Source: Nitrobacter sp051535215
GTDB lineage: Bacteria; Pseudomonadota; Alphaproteobacteria; Rhizobiales; Xanthobacteraceae
Assembly: GCF_051535215.1 (NCBI RefSeq)
Contig: NZ_JBPPLY010000016.1
Span: forward strand, 1 to 64,000
Length of the DNA: 64,000 nt
Direction: 5' to 3'
Shown here in pieces: positions 45,477-54,807 of the stretch. The position numbers and the translations under genes are program-made. The notes under the pieces were generated by a model, which did no database searches, had not been told where the DNA came from, and worked only from the letters and a program-made list of their open reading frames with translations. Every line of letters starts with the position of its first letter. Within the stretch, counting starts at the first letter, position 1.

Positions 45477-46164
45477 GCGAAAGTCATATGGGACTTCCTT
45501 TCCAGCAGTCGAGTGGTTGAAGCGCACGTTTGTGTGGCTGGCGCTGGGCGGCGCGCTGTTCGCGACATCCGCATTCGCCCAGGCCCCGCCTGGCAGTCCG
45601 GTCAAGCTCGTGGTGCTCGGCGACTCCCTAAGCGCCGGGCTCGGCCTTCCAGCCGCCGCCGCATTCCCCGCGCAACTGGAAAAGGCCTTGCAAAACAAAG
45701 GGCTGAATGTCGCGATCGACAATGCAGGCGTTTCCGGCGACACCGCCTCCGGTGGCCTCGAGCGGCTCGACTGGTCGGTGCCTCCCGGCACTCAGGGTGT
45801 GATTCTCGAACTGGGCGCGAACGATGCGCTCCGTGGCCTCGATCCCAAGGTGACGCGCGCGGCGCTGGAAGATATCCTGAAGCGCCTGAAGGCGCGCGGG
45901 GTCGCGGTCCTGTTGTGCGGGATGCTCGCGCCGCCGAATTTCGGCACCGAATACGCTACACAGTTCAACGCGATCTTTCCCGATCTCGCCAGGGAATACG
46001 GCGTGCCGCTTTATCCGTTTTTCCTCGACGGCGTCGCGGCCAACACAAAGCTCAATCAGGCCGACGGCATGCATCCGACCGCCGACGGCATAGCTGTGAT
46101 CGTGAAGAAAATCATGCCGATGGTTGAGCCCTTCGTCCGCGGAATCTCTGCACAGAAGAAGTGA
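45475..46164 (+). CDS. tesA: SGNH-family arylesterase/lysophospholipase, TesA-like
   Basis: A 229-residue periplasmic hydrolase acting on thioesters, lysophospholipids or aryl esters. After a signal peptide (LKRTFVWLALGGALFATSAFAQA) comes block I, VVLGDSLSAGLG, with the nucleophile Ser, then the GNDA block (LELGANDALRGLD) and the catalytic Asp/His in DGMHPTADG. It is divergent from the ybbAP-like genes as in E. coli. The ATG at 45475 gives a long n-region; a TTG at 45517 would start the signal peptide directly (then 215 residues) and would free about 40 bases for a promoter. I give the ATG but consider the TTG plausible. Confidence 0.88.
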   Translation: MRKSYGTSFPAVEWLKRTFVWLALGGALFATSAFAQAPPGSPVKLVVLGDSLSAGLGLPAAAAFPAQLEKALQNKGLNVAIDNAGVSGDTASGGLERLDWSVPPGTQGVILELGANDALRGLDPKVTRAALEDILKRLKARGVAVLLCGMLAPPNFGTEYATQFNAIFPDLAREYGVPLYPFFLDGVAANTKLNQADGMHPTADGIAVIVKKIMPMVEPFVRGISAQKK

Positions 46165-46298
46165 AAAACCGCGTGCTTCGCACCGTCACAGAACTACGAT
46201 AAAAGCGGATACGGTGATTCGCCGCCGAATTGGTTTCGAACCCCGGTTTTCGCCGCGTGACTTTCGGAACCAAGGTCTCAGCATCGAGGGTATTTGCG

Positions 46299-46835
46299 AT
46301 GCCGCGTTTGTTCACCGGGCTGGAGATACCGCCCGACGTCTGCCGCATACTGTCCGATCTGCGCGGCGGTCTGCCCGGCGCCCGCTGGATCGACCCCGAA
46401 AACTATCATCTCACGCTGCGCTTCATCGGCGATATCGACGGCGCCTCCGCCAACGAGATCGCGTCGGTGCTGCTGCGGGTGAACCGCAAGCCATTCGAGG
46501 TGACGCTGCGGGGACTGTCCAGTTTCGGCGGCAAAAAACCCCGCGCCGTCGTTGCCTCTGTGGAACCGAGCGGGCCGCTGGTCGATTTGCAGGCCGAACT
46601 CGAACGGCTGATGCAACGCTGCGGGCTCGATCCCGAGAGCCGCAAGTTCACGCCTCACGTGACGCTCGCACGGCTGCGCGACGCATCCAACCATGACGTC
46701 GCGAACTATCTGTCCGTGCGGGGCTATTTTCCGTCCAAAGTATTCACCGCGGAGCGTTTCGTACTGTTCTCCTCGCGCGCCTCGGTCGGCGGTGGACCCT
46801 ATGTGGTGGAGGATTCCTACGCGCTCAGCCCGTAA
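46299..46835 (+). CDS. thpR: RNA 2',3'-cyclic phosphodiesterase ThpR
   Basis: A 178-residue member of the 2H phosphoesterase superfamily (LigT/ThpR). The two catalytic HxTx motifs are H37-L-T-L (in YHLTLRFIG) and H120-V-T-L (in PHVTLARL). It opens 2',3'-cyclic phosphates on RNA to 2'-phosphates; the physiological role is uncertain. GAGGG lies eight bases before the ATG at 46299, which places the domain at residue 1; upstream open codons are rejected. Confidence 0.9.
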   Translation: MPRLFTGLEIPPDVCRILSDLRGGLPGARWIDPENYHLTLRFIGDIDGASANEIASVLLRVNRKPFEVTLRGLSSFGGKKPRAVVASVEPSGPLVDLQAELERLMQRCGLDPESRKFTPHVTLARLRDASNHDVANYLSVRGYFPSKVFTAERFVLFSSRASVGGGPYVVEDSYALSP

Positions 46836-46908
46836 CCGTCCGACCTGCGAGGCTCTTCAACCAATTCACGACTTGCATTTCGGCTGATATGGAGACGTAA
46901 GCTGTCCG

Positions 46909-48093
46909 ATGCTTTCGACCTCGCCCACGCTGTTTCGCGATCACTATCAGGATCTCGTCGCATCGGGCGCGATCGAGGCGGACCCCGCGCAGGCGCGGGT
47001 GGCGGAAGCTCTCGCCGCGCTGGACGAGCGGCTCATGGCCTACAAGCCGGCGACAAGGTCAGGCTTTCTCGACAAGCTCTTTCATCCCGACCACGCGCCT
47101 CCTCCGAAAGGACTTTATATCTACGGCGACGTCGGGCGCGGCAAGTCCATGCTGATGGACCTGTTCTTCCATGAGAGCGCGGTCCCGCACAAACGCCGCG
47201 TTCATTTTCATGAGTTCATGGCCAACGTCCACGAACGCATCTTCGCCTTCCGGCAGAGCATCGCGCGGGGCGAGATCGCCGATACCGACGTCATTCAACT
47301 CACCGCGGCCTCGATCTTCGAGGAAGCGTGGCTTTTGTGCTTCGACGAATTCCACGTCACCGATATCGCCGATGCCATGATCCTCGGCCGCCTGTTCGCA
47401 CGCCTGTTCGAACTCGGCACGGTGGTGGTGGCGACATCCAACGTCCCGCCCGAGGACCTTTATGAGGGCGGCCTCAACCGCGTGCTGTTCTTGCCGTTCA
47501 TCGAACAGATCGAGGAGCGCATGGAGGTGCTGCGCCTCGATGCGCGCACCGACTTCCGCATGGAAAAGCTGACAGGCGTCACGATGTGGCTGACGCCCGC
47601 CGACGCTAGGGCCGAAGCGGCCCTCGACAAGGGTTGGGCGCTCATGACAGGCGGCGCGCCGTGCAGGCCTCGCGACATCGCGATCAAGGGCCATACCTTG
47701 CGCGTGCCGTGTTCGTCCCACGGCGTTGCCCGGTTTTCCTTCGCCGACCTCTGTGAGCAGCCGCTTGGCGCTTCCGACTATCTGAGGCTTGCGCGGGACT
47801 ATCATACCCTCATCATCGATCGCATTCCGGTCATGAACGAGGCCGACCGCAACGCCGCCAAGCGATTCATCGCGCTGATCGACGCGCTGTATGACAACGG
47901 CGTGAAACTGATGGCCTCGAGCGACACCGATCCGCTGTCGCTCTATCGCGCAAGCGAGGGTTTTGAGGCGAACGAATTCAAGCGGACTTCCTCGCGCCTG
48001 ATCGAGATGGGCTCGGACTCCTACCTGGCCCAGGCCCACGGCCGCAGCGATTCCGCCGCCGGCGGCTCCAGCACCGGACTGGTGGAGACATAA
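46909..48093 (+). CDS. zapE: Cell division protein ZapE (AFG1-like ATPase)
   Basis: A 394-residue AAA-type P-loop ATPase. Walker A is GDVGRGKS (73-80), Walker B LLCFDEFHVTD, and sensor 1 VVATSN. RVHFHEFMANVHERI is typical of ZapE, the bacterial AFG1 homologue that associates with the Z ring under stress. The C-terminus (DSYLAQAHGRSDSAAGGSS) is longer and less ordered than in E. coli. It is located just upstream of mdh, a common alphaproteobacterial arrangement. Confidence 0.94.
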   Translation: MLSTSPTLFRDHYQDLVASGAIEADPAQARVAEALAALDERLMAYKPATRSGFLDKLFHPDHAPPPKGLYIYGDVGRGKSMLMDLFFHESAVPHKRRVHFHEFMANVHERIFAFRQSIARGEIADTDVIQLTAASIFEEAWLLCFDEFHVTDIADAMILGRLFARLFELGTVVVATSNVPPEDLYEGGLNRVLFLPFIEQIEERMEVLRLDARTDFRMEKLTGVTMWLTPADARAEAALDKGWALMTGGAPCRPRDIAIKGHTLRVPCSSHGVARFSFADLCEQPLGASDYLRLARDYHTLIIDRIPVMNEADRNAAKRFIALIDALYDNGVKLMASSDTDPLSLYRASEGFEANEFKRTSSRLIEMGSDSYLAQAHGRSDSAAGGSSTGLVET

Positions 48094-48232
48094 AATCGGT
48101 CCCGCCATTGCTGGTCATCGGAGTCGAACCTCAGGCAGACAGGACGACTTGAACGGGCGGGACGAAAGGTCTAACCACGCTGTTGTCGAGATTTTCCCAT
48201 CCCGCCTCTTTGCCATCAAAGGATAAATTCCC

Positions 48233-49201
48233 ATGGCGCGCGACAAGATCGCCCTGATCGGCTCCGGCCAGATCGGAGGAACGCTCGCTCACCTCATCGG
48301 GCTGAAAGAACTCGGCGACGTCGTGATGTTCGATATCGCCGAAGGCATTCCGCAAGGAAAATCCCTCGATATCGCACAGTCTTCGCCGGTGGAGGGATTC
48401 GACGCCAGGCTGACCGGCGCCAACTCCTACGAAGCGCTTGATGGCGCGAAGGTCTGCATCGTCACTGCCGGCATTCCGCGCAAGCCGGGCATGAGCCGCG
48501 ACGATCTCCTTAGCATCAATCTCAAGGTGATGGAGCAGGTCGGCGCGGGCATCAGGAAATATGCGCACGACGCCTTCGTCATCTGCATCACCAATCCGCT
48601 CGACGCCATGGTCTGGGCGCTTCAGAAGGCTTCCGGCCTGCCGGCGAAGAAGGTGGTCGGTATGGCAGGCGTGCTGGACTCGTCACGCTTCCGTTATTTC
48701 CTTGCCGACGAATTCGACGTGTCGGTGGAAGACGTCACAGCCTTCGTGCTCGGCGGCCACGGCGACAGCATGGTGCCGCTGGTGAAGTACTCGACCGTGG
48801 CCGGCATTCCGCTGCCGGATCTCGTCAAAATGGGCTGGACCTCGCAGGCGCGCATCGACGAGATCGTCGAGCGGACCCGCAACGGCGGCGCGGAGATCGT
48901 CAACCTGCTGAAGACCGGTTCGGCTTTCTATGCGCCCGCGACGTCGGCGATCGCGATGGCGGAAAGCTATCTGCGCGACAAGAAGCGCGTGCTGCCATGC
49001 GCTGCCTATCTCAACGGCGAATACGGCGTGAAGGACATGTATGTCGGCGTACCCGTGGTGATTGGCGCCAGGGGCGTCGAGCGCGTCGTCGAAATCGAAC
49101 TTGGAGGCAAGGATCGCGAAGCCTTCGACAAATCGGTCGGCGCGGTTCAGGGGCTCATTGATGCCTGCAAGAAGATCGCGCCCGATCTGCTGGACCGCTA
49201 A
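48233..49201 (+). CDS. mdh: Malate dehydrogenase (LDH-like type)
   Basis: The 322-residue NAD-dependent enzyme converts malate to oxaloacetate. GSGQIGGTLAHL is the cofactor loop, GIPRKPGMSRDDLLSIN the substrate loop, where the Arg pair selects malate, and VLGGHGDSMVPLVKY carries the catalytic His. This is the LDH-like group III MDH usual in Alphaproteobacteria. AAAGGATA precedes the ATG. It leads the mdh-sucCDAB cluster; the 240-base gap before sucC probably contains a second promoter. Confidence 0.97.
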   Translation: MARDKIALIGSGQIGGTLAHLIGLKELGDVVMFDIAEGIPQGKSLDIAQSSPVEGFDARLTGANSYEALDGAKVCIVTAGIPRKPGMSRDDLLSINLKVMEQVGAGIRKYAHDAFVICITNPLDAMVWALQKASGLPAKKVVGMAGVLDSSRFRYFLADEFDVSVEDVTAFVLGGHGDSMVPLVKYSTVAGIPLPDLVKMGWTSQARIDEIVERTRNGGAEIVNLLKTGSAFYAPATSAIAMAESYLRDKKRVLPCAAYLNGEYGVKDMYVGVPVVIGARGVERVVEIELGGKDREAFDKSVGAVQGLIDACKKIAPDLLDR

Positions 49202-49441
49202 TCGGCCGCGAGGCAACTGTCCGCCTGTCCTCGGCTGGAGCGGAATGGGGAAAAGTGATGCAGCGGTTTCCGCCGGCATCCCGCTTTGGAATATTGGTAT
49301 CGACCACGTTGATGATTTTGGATCAATTCGAGCCAAGATCGTCTGATCTAGTGTATCGCCGGTCAGTCTGTGACAGACGAAGACAGGTGAAGTCGAACAT
49401 TTCGTGCCAATTGTCACTGCCACGCGTCGGAGACCATCACG

Positions 49442-50641
49442 ATGAACATCCACGAGTATCAGGCCAAGGCGTTGCTGCGCGAATTCGGCGTGCCGGTCTC
49501 TCGCGGGATTCCGGTGCTGAAAGCATCGGAAGCCGAAGCGGCGGCGAACACGCTGGGCGGCCCGGTCTGGGTGGTGAAAAGTCAGATCCATGCAGGTGGC
49601 CGCGGCAAGGGCAAATTCAAGGAAGCCTCCGCCGGCGATAAAGGCGGTGTCCGTCTCGCCAAATCGGTCGCCGAGGTCAGCGAGTTCGCCAAACAGATGC
49701 TCGGGGCCACGCTGGTCACGGTGCAGACCGGCCCCGCCGGCAAGCGGGTCAATCGGCTCTACATCGAGGAAGGCTCCGACATCGACAAGGAGTTCTATCT
49801 ATCTGCGCTGGTCGACCGTGAGACCTCGCGGGTCGCGTTCGTCGTTTCCACCGAGGGTGGCGTGAACATCGAGGACGTCGCCCACAAAACGCCTGAGAAA
49901 ATCGTGACCTTCTCGGTCGATCCCGCCACCGGCATCATGGCTCATCACGGCCGCACCGTCGCCAAGGCGCTGGGTCTTTCCGGCGACCTCGCCAAGCAGG
50001 CGGACAGGCTGGTCACGCAGCTTTACACCGCCTTCATCGCCAAGGACATCGCGCTCCTGGAGATCAACCCGCTGGTCGTAACCAGGCAGGGTCAGTTGTG
50101 CGTGCTCGACGCCAAGGTGTCTTTCGATAGCAATGCGATGTTCCGCCATTCCGACGTGCTGGCGCTGCGCGACGAGACGGAGGAAGATCCCAAGGAAATC
50201 GAGGCGTCGCGTTTCGACCTGAGCTATGTTGCGCTCGACGGACAGATCGGTTGCATGGTCAACGGCGCCGGCCTTGCGATGGCGACCATGGACATCATCA
50301 AGCTCTACGGCATGGCGCCTGCGAACTTCCTCGACGTCGGCGGCGGCGCGACAAAGGACAAGGTCGCGGCCGCCTTCAAGATCATCACCGCCGATCCGAA
50401 CGTGAAGGGCATCCTGGTCAATATCTTCGGCGGCATCATGAAATGCGACGTCATTGCCGACGGCGTCGTCGCCGCGGTGAAGCAGGTCGGCCTCAATGTC
50501 CCGCTGGTAGTTCGCCTCGAAGGCACCAACGTCGACGCCGGCAAAAAGATCATCCGCGAGTCCGGTCTCAACGTGCTGCCCGCCGACGATCTCGACGATG
50601 CCGCGCAGAAGATCGTCAAGGCCGTGAAAGGGGTCGGGTAA
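49442..50641 (+). CDS. sucC: Succinyl-CoA synthetase beta subunit (ADP-forming)
   Basis: The 399-residue subunit carries the ATP-grasp nucleotide site and makes ATP from succinyl-CoA with SucD. It starts MNIHEYQAKALLREFGVPV, contains VVKSQIHAGGRGKGKF (ATP-grasp), LEINPLVV and DAKVSFDSNA (Mg2+ site), and ends with the ligase domain segment VNIFGGIMKCDVIA. Length and motifs are standard. The stop is directly followed by the ATG of sucD, so the subunits are made in a coupled way. Confidence 0.97.
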   Translation: MNIHEYQAKALLREFGVPVSRGIPVLKASEAEAAANTLGGPVWVVKSQIHAGGRGKGKFKEASAGDKGGVRLAKSVAEVSEFAKQMLGATLVTVQTGPAGKRVNRLYIEEGSDIDKEFYLSALVDRETSRVAFVVSTEGGVNIEDVAHKTPEKIVTFSVDPATGIMAHHGRTVAKALGLSGDLAKQADRLVTQLYTAFIAKDIALLEINPLVVTRQGQLCVLDAKVSFDSNAMFRHSDVLALRDETEEDPKEIEASRFDLSYVALDGQIGCMVNGAGLAMATMDIIKLYGMAPANFLDVGGGATKDKVAAAFKIITADPNVKGILVNIFGGIMKCDVIADGVVAAVKQVGLNVPLVVRLEGTNVDAGKKIIRESGLNVLPADDLDDAAQKIVKAVKGVG

Positions 50642-51526
50642 ATGTCCGTTCTGATCGACAGGAACACAAAGGTCATCTGCCAGGGCTTCACCGGCAAGAA
50701 CGGCACGTTCCATTCCGAGGCCGCGATCGCTTACGGCACCAAAATGGTCGGCGGCACCTCGCCGGGCAAAGGCGGCAGCAAGCACCTCGACCTGCCGGTG
50801 TTCGACACCGTGCGTGAAGCGCGCGAGGCCACCGGCGCCGATGCCAGCGTGATCTATGTCCCGCCGCAGGGCGCGGCCGATGCGATATGCGAGGCGATCG
50901 ACGCCGAGACCCCGCTGATCGTCTGCATCACCGAGGGCATTCCGGTGCTCGACATGGTGCGGGTCAAGCGGTCGCTGTCGGGATCGAAGTCGCGGCTGAT
51001 CGGGCCGAATTGTCCGGGGGTCGTCACCGCCGGCGAATGCAAGATCGGCATCATGCCGGCCAACATCTTCAAGCCGGGCAATGTCGGCATCGTCTCCCGC
51101 TCGGGCACGCTGACCTACGAAGCGGTATTTCAGACCAGCCAGGAAGGTCTGGGACAAACAACCGCGGTCGGCATCGGCGGCGACCCGGTCAAGGGCACCG
51201 AATTCATCGACGTGCTGGAAATGTTTCTCGCCGATCCCAAGACCACATCGATCGTGATGATCGGCGAGATCGGCGGCTCGGCCGAGGAAGACGCCGCCCA
51301 GTTTTTGATCGACGAAGCCAGACGCGGCCGCAGCAAGCCGACAGTCGGCTTCATCGCCGGCGTCACCGCGCCGCCCGGCCGCCGCATGGGCCATGCTGGC
51401 GCCATCATCTCCGGCGGCAAGGGCGACGCCGCGTCCAAGACCGCCGCCATGGAAGCTGCCGGCATCATTGTCTCGCCGTCTCCGGCGCGGCTCGGAAAGA
51501 CTCTTGTCGAAAAGTTGAGATCGTGA
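50642..51526 (+). CDS. sucD: Succinyl-CoA synthetase alpha subunit
   Basis: The 294-residue subunit binds CoA and is phosphorylated on His during catalysis. VICQGFTGKNGTFHSEAAIAYG is the CoA-binding Rossmann start, LIGPNCPGV and GIVSRSGTLTYEAV follow, and GRRMGHAGAI carries the phospho-acceptor His251. It sits in frame-to-frame contact with sucC, no bases between. sucA follows after a 131-base gap. Confidence 0.97.
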   Translation: MSVLIDRNTKVICQGFTGKNGTFHSEAAIAYGTKMVGGTSPGKGGSKHLDLPVFDTVREAREATGADASVIYVPPQGAADAICEAIDAETPLIVCITEGIPVLDMVRVKRSLSGSKSRLIGPNCPGVVTAGECKIGIMPANIFKPGNVGIVSRSGTLTYEAVFQTSQEGLGQTTAVGIGGDPVKGTEFIDVLEMFLADPKTTSIVMIGEIGGSAEEDAAQFLIDEARRGRSKPTVGFIAGVTAPPGRRMGHAGAIISGGKGDAASKTAAMEAAGIIVSPSPARLGKTLVEKLRS

Positions 51527-51657
51527 TTCAAACTTTGGTTCTTTTCGGCGCGAAGTTCCACCCTAAATAAGGTAAATATTCAAATTCACGCTGATTCCGA
51601 CCCGGAACAGCACACGCGTTGTCTTTTTCGCAAGACTAGAAATCGTCAGGACGCGAT

Positions 51658-54615
51658 ATGTCTCGCCAGAACGCGAATGCAGCATTTGCCCTTTCCTCGT
51701 TCCTGCATGGCCCCAACGCCTCCTACATCGACGGTCTTTACGCCCGCTACGAAAACGATCCAGCCTCGGTCGATGCCGAGTGGCAGGAGTTTTTCAAAAG
51801 CCTGACGGACGCTCCCGAGGACGTCCGGAAGAACGCGGAAGGGCCGTCCTGGGAGAAGGCGAATTGGCTGCCCGCGCCGCAGGACGACCTCACCTCCGCG
51901 CTCGACGGCAACTGGGCTCAGGTCGAACAGTCCGTCGGCGCCAAGGTGCAGGCAAGGATACAGGCGAACGATTCGGCGCTGGCCGGCGTCGAGGTCCACC
52001 AGGCCACCCGCGATTCGGTTCGCGCACTGATGCTGATCCGGGCCTATCGCATGCGCGGTCATTTCCATGCCCGGCTCGATCCGCTCGGTCTCGATCCTGC
52101 GCGGGACCACGAAGAACTCGATCCCCGCGTCTACGGCTTCACCGACGCCGACATGGATCGCAAGATCTTTCTCGACCATGTCCTCGGCCTCGAATACGGC
52201 ACGCTGCGCGAGATCGTGGCGATCTGCGAGCGTACCTATTGCCAGACGCTCGGCGTCGAGTTCATGCACATTTCGAACGGCGCGCAGAAAGGCTGGATCC
52301 AGGAGCGCATCGAGGGACCGGACAAGGAAATCAGCTTCACGCCGGAAGGACGCCGCGCGATCCTCAAGAAGCTCGTCGAGGCGGAGGGCTTCGAGAAGTT
52401 CTGCGACGTCAAGTTCACCGGCACCAAACGTTTCGGCCTCGACGGCGCCGAATCGCTGATTCCGGCGCTGGAGCAGATCATCAAGCGAGGCGGCAATCTC
52501 GGCGTCAAGGAAATCGTGATCGGCATGCCGCACCGCGGACGGCTGAACGTGCTGACGCAAGTGATGGGCAAGCCGCACCGCGCGCTGTTCCATGAATTCA
52601 AGGGCGGCTCGGTCAATCCCGACGCCGTGGAAGGCTCGGGCGACGTCAAGTATCACCTCGGCGCCTCAAGCGACCGCGAGTTCGACAACAACCGGATTCA
52701 CCTGTCGCTGACCGCCAACCCCTCGCACCTCGAGATCGTCGATCCGGTGGTGCTGGGCAAGGTGCGCGCCAAGCAGGACCAGCACGGCGATCCACCCGAC
52801 CAGCGCAACTCGGTCCTGCCGCTCCTGATGCACGGCGACGCCGCCTTCGCCGGGCAAGGTGTCGTGGCGGAATGCTTTGCGCTGTCGGACCTCAAGGGCT
52901 ACCGCACTGGCGGGTCGATCCACTTCATCGTCAATAACCAGATCGGCTTCACCACCTATCCGCGCTACTCGCGCTCATCGCCCTATCCGTCCGACGTCGC
53001 GAAGATGATCGAAGCGCCGATCTTCCACGTCAACGGCGACGATCCGGAAGCCGTGGTGTTCGCCGCCAAGGTTGCGACCGAATTCCGGCAGAAATTCCAC
53101 AAGCCGGTCGTGATCGACATGTTCTGCTATCGCCGGCACGGCCACAACGAAGGCGACGAGCCGTCGTTCACCAACCCAACGATGTACCAGAAGATCGCCG
53201 CGCATCCCTCCACGCTGGAACTGTACGCGAAGCGGCTGACCGCTGACGGCATCATCACCGAGGGCGAGGTCGAGAAGCTGAAAGCCGACTGGCGAGCGCG
53301 GCTCGACGCCGAATTCGAGGGCGGCGCCGGCTACAAGCCGAACAAGGCCGACTGGCTCGACGGCAAGTGGGCCGGCCTCAAGCTCGCCGACCAGGACGAA
53401 GAGCCGCGCCGCGGCGTCACTGGCGTCGACGTCACGACGCTGAAGGAGATCGGCCGCAGCATCACCCGCGTGCCGGACGGTTTCCGCGTGCATCGCACCG
53501 TGCAGCGCTTTCTCGAAAACCGCGCCAAGGCGATCGAGGGCGGCACCGGCATCGACTGGGCGACGGCGGAGGCGCTGGCGTTCTGTTCGCTGATGCTGGA
53601 GGGTCATAACGTCCGTCTGTCCGGTCAGGACAGCGAGCGCGGCACCTTCTCGCAACGGCATTCCGTGCTGTTCGATCAGCAGGACGAAAGCCGCTACACG
53701 CCGTTCAACCATCTCGGCAAGGACCAGGGCCGCTACGAGGTCATCAATTCGCTGCTGTCCGAAGAAGCCGTGCTCGGCTTCGAATACGGCTATTCGCTCG
53801 CCGAGCCCAATGCTCTCACCATGTGGGAGGCGCAGTTCGGCGACTTCGCCAACGGCGCGCAGGTGGTGTTCGACCAGTTCATCTCCGCCGGAGAGCGCAA
53901 GTGGCTGCGTATGTCGGGTCTCGTCTGCATGCTGCCCCACGGCTATGAAGGCCAGGGGCCGGAGCATTCGTCTGCACGGCTGGAGCGTTTTCTGCAGATG
54001 TGCGCCGAAGACAACATGCAGGTGGTTAATCTCACGACGCCCGCCAACCATTTCCACGCGCTGCGCCGGCAGTTGAAACGCCAGATCCGCAAGCCGCTGA
54101 TCATGATGACGCCAAAGTCGCTGCTGCGTCACAAGCGGGCGGTATCGCGTCTCGACGAACTCGGCGCCGATACCGCTTTCCACCGCATTTTGTACGACGA
54201 TGCGGCGATGCTGCCCGACCAGAAAATCAAACTGGTGGACGACGACAATATCCGCCGCGTCGTGCTGTGTTCCGGCAAGGTCTACTACGACCTCTACGAG
54301 GAACGTGAGAAGCGCAACATCGACGACGTCTACCTGTTGCGGATCGAACAGTTGTATCCAGTGCCGCTGAAGGCCTTGGTGCAGGTCCTCGGCAGCTTCA
54401 AGAACGCCGAAATCGTCTGGTGCCAGGAGGAGCCGCGCAACATGGGCGCGTGGCACTTCATCGAACCCTACCTCGAATGGATTCTCAACCAGATCGGCGC
54501 ACCCAACAGGCGCCCGCGTTATGCCGGCCGCGCCGCGTCCGCTGCCACCGCAACTGGATTAATGTCGAAGCATCTTGCGCAACTCAAGGCACTTCTCGAA
54601 GAAGCACTTGGATAA
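51658..54615 (+). CDS. sucA: 2-oxoglutarate dehydrogenase E1 component
   Basis: The 985-residue thiamine diphosphate enzyme decarboxylates 2-oxoglutarate and hands the succinyl group to the SucB lipoyl domain. The N-terminal helix motif FLHGPNASYIDGLYARYENDP that docks E2 is present. MPHRGRLNVLTQVM contains active-site His/Arg, and GDAAFAGQGVVAE (around residue 394) with FIVNNQIGFTT is the ThDP fold; the pyrimidine-domain blocks are EFGYSLAEPN-like (FEYGYSLAEPNALTMWEAQFGDF region). The final IEQLYPVP and WCQEEPRNMGAW blocks are typical. Length is normal. The start ATG at 51658 is confident. Confidence 0.97.
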   Translation: MSRQNANAAFALSSFLHGPNASYIDGLYARYENDPASVDAEWQEFFKSLTDAPEDVRKNAEGPSWEKANWLPAPQDDLTSALDGNWAQVEQSVGAKVQARIQANDSALAGVEVHQATRDSVRALMLIRAYRMRGHFHARLDPLGLDPARDHEELDPRVYGFTDADMDRKIFLDHVLGLEYGTLREIVAICERTYCQTLGVEFMHISNGAQKGWIQERIEGPDKEISFTPEGRRAILKKLVEAEGFEKFCDVKFTGTKRFGLDGAESLIPALEQIIKRGGNLGVKEIVIGMPHRGRLNVLTQVMGKPHRALFHEFKGGSVNPDAVEGSGDVKYHLGASSDREFDNNRIHLSLTANPSHLEIVDPVVLGKVRAKQDQHGDPPDQRNSVLPLLMHGDAAFAGQGVVAECFALSDLKGYRTGGSIHFIVNNQIGFTTYPRYSRSSPYPSDVAKMIEAPIFHVNGDDPEAVVFAAKVATEFRQKFHKPVVIDMFCYRRHGHNEGDEPSFTNPTMYQKIAAHPSTLELYAKRLTADGIITEGEVEKLKADWRARLDAEFEGGAGYKPNKADWLDGKWAGLKLADQDEEPRRGVTGVDVTTLKEIGRSITRVPDGFRVHRTVQRFLENRAKAIEGGTGIDWATAEALAFCSLMLEGHNVRLSGQDSERGTFSQRHSVLFDQQDESRYTPFNHLGKDQGRYEVINSLLSEEAVLGFEYGYSLAEPNALTMWEAQFGDFANGAQVVFDQFISAGERKWLRMSGLVCMLPHGYEGQGPEHSSARLERFLQMCAEDNMQVVNLTTPANHFHALRRQLKRQIRKPLIMMTPKSLLRHKRAVSRLDELGADTAFHRILYDDAAMLPDQKIKLVDDDNIRRVVLCSGKVYYDLYEEREKRNIDDVYLLRIEQLYPVPLKALVQVLGSFKNAEIVWCQEEPRNMGAWHFIEPYLEWILNQIGAPNRRPRYAGRAASAATATGLMSKHLAQLKALLEEALG

Positions 54616-54807
54616 TTAATTGCGTTGTCATGCCCGGTGCGCCATCAAGCTTGCGCAGATTGCGTCGGCCTGTCTGCGATGCCGGGTGTCCAAGGTTCTG
54701 CATCGCACTCCAGACGCGGGTATCGAGACAGGCGAGCGAAGCGACGCCGTGCTTCGGACGGATATGGCCCGCCGAGACCGGCGGAGGATTTAAGAAGGGC
54801 TGCTCAC

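Noticed and set aside
49799..51394. A 531-codon minus-strand frame opposite sucC-sucD
   Set aside because: It spans the junction of two well-supported genes and has no domain or start signal.
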